Of a stretch of DNA of 64,000 nucleotides, positions 61,072 to 64,000 are shown piece by piece. The DNA lies in assembly GCA_900756155.1 (NCBI GenBank), contig CAAEJV010000032.1:1-64000 (forward strand), read 5' to 3'. A model generated the notes under the pieces. It was given only the letters and a program-made list of their open reading frames with translations. It had not been told where the DNA came from and made no database searches. The DNA comes from Pasteurellaceae bacterium (GTDB lineage: Bacteria > Pseudomonadota > Gammaproteobacteria > Enterobacterales > Pasteurellaceae). The translations under genes were made by a program, and so were the position numbers. Position 1 is the stretch's first letter. Every line of letters starts with the position of its first letter.

Positions 61072-62463
61072 ATGAAGAAAAGAAATTTTGTATTAACCGG
61101 TATCGCATTAGGTTTAAGCGTATTTGCGACCTCTTTATCTGCACAAGCGGCTATTCCGAATGAAATTGTCGAACAAGGCAGTCTTGCGCCCATGTTAGAA
61201 AAAGCGCAAGCAGCAGTCGTAACGCTTTCTGTTGAAGGCAAAGCAAAAGCAAACAGCCGTTCAGCATTGCCTGATGATATTCCAGAAGAATTTAAATTTT
61301 TCTTTGGTGATCAATTTGGTGAACAATTCGGCGGAGATCGTGGCGCATCGCGCAACTTCCGTGGTTTAGGTTCAGGTGTGATCATCAATGCAGATAAAGG
61401 CTATGTTTTAACCAATAATCACGTGGTAGATGGTGCGGATAAAATTACCGTAAAACTACAAGATGGGCGTGAATTCAAAGCAAAACTTGTTGGAAAAGAC
61501 GAACAATCTGATATCGCTTTAGTACAAATCGAAAAACCAACAAACCTCACCGCAATCAAAATGGCCGACTCTGATAAATTACGTGTCGGTGATTTTACCG
61601 TTGCTATCGGTAATCCATTCGGTTTAGGTCAAACTGTAACCTCTGGTATCGTTTCAGCGCTAGGCCGCTCTACCGGTTCAGATAGTGGTACATATGAAAA
61701 CTATATTCAAACTGATGCTGCAGTAAACCGTGGTAACTCTGGCGGTGCATTATTGAACTTACAAGGTGAATTAATTGGTATTAATACCGCGATTATTTCG
61801 CCAAGTGGTGGTAACGCCGGGATTGCCTTTGCGATTCCAAGTAACCAAGCCAATAACCTTGTTCAACAAATCTTAGAATTTGGTGAAGTACGCCGTGGTT
61901 TGCTCGGTATTAAGGGCGGTGAATTAAATGCCGATTTAGCGAAAGCCTTTAATGTCAGTGCACAACAAGGTGCATTTGTGAGTGAAGTCATTCCAAATTC
62001 TGCTGCAGAAAAAGCCGGCTTAAAAGCAGGTGATGTAATTACCGCAATGAATGGTCAAAAAATTTCAAGTTTCGCCGAAATGCGTGCGAAAATCGCGACT
62101 TCTGGTGCGGGTAAAGAAATTGAACTCACTTATTTACGTGATGGTAAATCTGAAAACGTAAAAGTGACCTTACAAGCAGACGATGGCACGCAAACAGCAA
62201 GTAAAACGGAACTTCCAGCATTAGACGGTGCAACCTTAAGCAACTATGATGCAAAAGGCGTTAAAGGTGTGGAGATTAGCAAAGTACAGCCAAATTCAAT
62301 GGCGGCACAACGTGGTTTAAAATCGGGTGATATCATCATCGGCATCAACCGCCAGCCAATTGAAAGCACGCAAGACTTACGCAAAGCGCTAGATGAAAAA
62401 CCATCTGCTGTTGCACTCAATATCTTACGAGGTAAAAACAACTTCTACTTATTAGTGCAATAA
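61072..62463 (+). CDS. degP: DegP/HtrA-type periplasmic serine protease and chaperone
   Basis: Periplasmic quality-control protease, 463 residues with signal peptide ending SAQA-A. The catalytic triad is His in TNNHVVDG (about 124), Asp in SDIALVQI (about 155) and Ser in RGNSGGALLN (about 225). Two PDZ domains follow (about 270-360 and 385-460), with GLLGIKGGELNADLA as the first carboxylate-binding loop. The ATG at 61072 follows TTGGAGAACTC. The upstream sigma-E-like promoter suggests induction by envelope stress. DegQ is an alternative name for family members. Confidence 0.93.
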   Translation: MKKRNFVLTGIALGLSVFATSLSAQAAIPNEIVEQGSLAPMLEKAQAAVVTLSVEGKAKANSRSALPDDIPEEFKFFFGDQFGEQFGGDRGASRNFRGLGSGVIINADKGYVLTNNHVVDGADKITVKLQDGREFKAKLVGKDEQSDIALVQIEKPTNLTAIKMADSDKLRVGDFTVAIGNPFGLGQTVTSGIVSALGRSTGSDSGTYENYIQTDAAVNRGNSGGALLNLQGELIGINTAIISPSGGNAGIAFAIPSNQANNLVQQILEFGEVRRGLLGIKGGELNADLAKAFNVSAQQGAFVSEVIPNSAAEKAGLKAGDVITAMNGQKISSFAEMRAKIATSGAGKEIELTYLRDGKSENVKVTLQADDGTQTASKTELPALDGATLSNYDAKGVKGVEISKVQPNSMAAQRGLKSGDIIIGINRQPIESTQDLRKALDEKPSAVALNILRGKNNFYLLVQ

Positions 62464-62466
62464 AAT

Positions 62467-62498
62467 AAAAAAGAGCGGTTAATTTGACCGCTCTTTTT
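62467..62498. terminator. Bidirectional terminator between degP and uvrB
   Basis: The stem AAAAAGAGCGGT/ACCGCTCTTTTT has a seven-base loop. It has the shape of a USS pair, but both arms carry AGAGCGGT instead of AAGTGCGGT, a symmetric double change. Confidence 0.88.
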
Positions 62499-62500
62499 CT

Positions 62501-64000
62501 TTATTCTGATATCATAAACTGCTCTCTCAATTGATGAAGCTGATCACGTACTGCAGCGGCTTTTTCAAACTCAAGATCTTGAGCAAATTTATACATTTGT
62601 TGTTCCAATTTCTTAATTTGTTGTTGGAATTCTTTGGCTGATTTAGGCGCATTGTAAAGTGCGGTCGGTTCAGCCGCCGTTTTACCACGCTGTTTCGATT
62701 TGGCTTTTTGATTTGCACCTTGACCAATATCTAATAATTCGCCGACTTTCTTATTCAATGCCTGTGGAACAATGCCATGCTCTTCATTATATTTCATTTG
62801 TTTTTCACGACGGCGATTCGTCTCGGTAATGGCTTTTTCCATAGATTTAGTAATACTATCAGCATACAAAATCGCTTTACCATTTAAGTTTCGGGCAGCT
62901 CGACCGATGGTTTGGATTAAGGAACGTTCGGAACGCAAGAAACCTTCTTTATCCGCATCTAAAATCGCCACAAGAGAAACTTCAGGAATATCCAAGCCCT
63001 CACGTAACAAGTTGATGCCAACCAATACATCGAATTCCCCTAAACGCAAATCACGAATAATCTCTACACGCTCAACAGTATCAATATCTGAATGCAGATA
63101 ACGCACACGAATGCCGTGTTCGTCTAAGTAATCCGTTAAATCTTCCGCCATTTTCTTCGTCAGCGTCGTCACTAAAACACGCTCATTTTTGTCCGCTCTT
63201 TGACGCGCTTCAGACAGCAAATCATCCACTTGAATGGATACTGGACGAATTTCAATTTGTGGATCGAGCAAGCCCGTTGGACGTACCACCTGATCGACAA
63301 TTTCACTGCCCGATTTTTCCAACTCATAAGGACCTGGTGTTGCAGAAACGTAAATCGTCTGCGGCGCTAAACGTTCAAACTCTTCAAAGCGTAATGGACG
63401 GTTATCCAATGCAGAAGGTAAACGGAAACCATATTCCACCAAAGTTTCTTTACGTGAGCGGTCTCCACGATACATCCCACCAATTTGCGGCACAGTCACG
63501 TGTGATTCATCAATAATCAAAATCGCATCAGACGGCATATAATCAAATAATGTCGGAGGCGGTTCGCCTTCATTTCTGCCAGAAAGATAGCGTGAATAAT
63601 TTTCAATTCCTGAGCAATAGCCGAGCTCATTCATCATCTCAATATCAAATTGCGTACGCTGAGTAATACGCTGCTCTTCCAACAATTTATGTTCCTTGAT
63701 GAAATGTTCACGACGTTGCACAAGCTCCGCTTTGATTTTTTCAATGGCATCTAAAATACGCTCTCTTGGCGTCACATAGTGGGTTTTCGGATACACTGTA
63801 AAGCGCGGAACAGCGCCAAAACTTGTACCCGTTAAAGGATCAAATAAACTTAAACGTTCAATTTCATCATCAAATAATTCAATTCGTACCGCACGGTCAT
63901 CAGATTCCGCAGGGAAAATATCAATCACTTCACCGCGCACACGGAATGTACCGCGCTGAAAAGCTTGATCATTTCTTGTATATTGTAATTCCGCTAACTT
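62501..64000 (-). CDS. uvrB: UvrB, excinuclease ABC subunit B (partial, 5' end outside window)
   Basis: Helicase-like damage-verification subunit of nucleotide excision repair. The window holds about 499 C-terminal residues of a protein usually near 670-680; the frame stays open through position 64000. Visible are the RGEVIDIFPAES domain 2 entry, IDESHVTVPQIGGMYRGDRSRK, the helicase motifs YVSATPG, VGINLLREGLDIPEVSLV and QTIGRAARN. The C-terminal UVR domain binding UvrC (LEQQMYKFAQDLEFEKAAAVRDQL) completes it. The first in-window ATG (63940) is internal and not the start. Confidence 0.96.
   Translation of the reverse strand, partial: KLAELQYTRNDQAFQRGTFRVRGEVIDIFPAESDDRAVRIELFDDEIERLSLFDPLTGTSFGAVPRFTVYPKTHYVTPRERILDAIEKIKAELVQRREHFIKEHKLLEEQRITQRTQFDIEMMNELGYCSGIENYSRYLSGRNEGEPPPTLFDYMPSDAILIIDESHVTVPQIGGMYRGDRSRKETLVEYGFRLPSALDNRPLRFEEFERLAPQTIYVSATPGPYELEKSGSEIVDQVVRPTGLLDPQIEIRPVSIQVDDLLSEARQRADKNERVLVTTLTKKMAEDLTDYLDEHGIRVRYLHSDIDTVERVEIIRDLRLGEFDVLVGINLLREGLDIPEVSLVAILDADKEGFLRSERSLIQTIGRAARNLNGKAILYADSITKSMEKAITETNRRREKQMKYNEEHGIVPQALNKKVGELLDIGQGANQKAKSKQRGKTAAEPTALYNAPKSAKEFQQQIKKLEQQMYKFAQDLEFEKAAAVRDQLHQLREQFMISE

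Overview
The window is chromosomal DNA of a gamma-proteobacterium of the family Pasteurellaceae, most likely the Haemophilus/Aggregatibacter lineage. The main sign is roughly 40 copies (counted by eye) of the 9-mer AAGTGCGGT or its complement, the Haemophilus-type DNA uptake signal, often paired as inverted repeats that act as terminators. AT-rich composition, Haemophilus-like gene blocks and a NimR/NikKLMQO nickel locus agree. Species cannot be fixed from the sequence alone. I see no insertion sequence, prophage or CRISPR array.

Layout. 1-420: leader of an rRNA operon (16S gene just outside the window, minus strand) preceded by tRNA-Arg(CCG), tRNA-His and tRNA-Pro(TGG). 571-10022: housekeeping genes wecA, hemL, glnD, a small membrane protein, map, erpA, yacL and mrcB. 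10242-18137: an eight-gene iron-uptake operon of the P19/FetMP type (FTR1 permease, P19, DUF2318 Fe-S membrane protein, two ABC permeases, ATPase, TlpA-like thioredoxin, cytochrome c). 18239-20224: an Ala/Pro-rich lipoprotein, a small gene broken by a one-base shift in a poly-A run, and an ATP-grasp gene. 20295-24932: a FecBCD-type iron ABC transporter with a blue copper protein behind a strong Fur box, then a dihaem cytochrome c peroxidase. 25012-29841: mltB-like transglycosylase and a lipopolysaccharide cluster (two GT2, one polymerase/ligase-like membrane protein, one GT25). 30030-34506: ynhF, purR, ppc and the yciU/HI1450 family gene.

34574-58454 is the most striking part: a nearly self-contained nickel/hydrogen island. 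It holds hypE-hypD-hypB and hypA, the nickel regulator nimR with the divergent nikKLMQO importer, selenocysteine formate dehydrogenase H (fdhF, in-frame UGA at 43583-43585 with a SECIS hairpin), hycI and hycH, the hydrogenase-4 operon hyfABCDEFGHI, and divergent hypC-hypF. Nickel is imported, inserted by Hyp proteins into HyfG, HycI trims HyfG, and FdhF plus Hyf form a membrane formate hydrogenlyase. No FhlA/HyfR activator or sigma-54 promoter is seen; a CRP/FNR-like site precedes hyfA.

58534-64000: lysO-type lysine exporter, aroG with a clear TrpR operator over its promoter, degP with a sigma-E-like promoter, and the 3' part of uvrB running off the window end.
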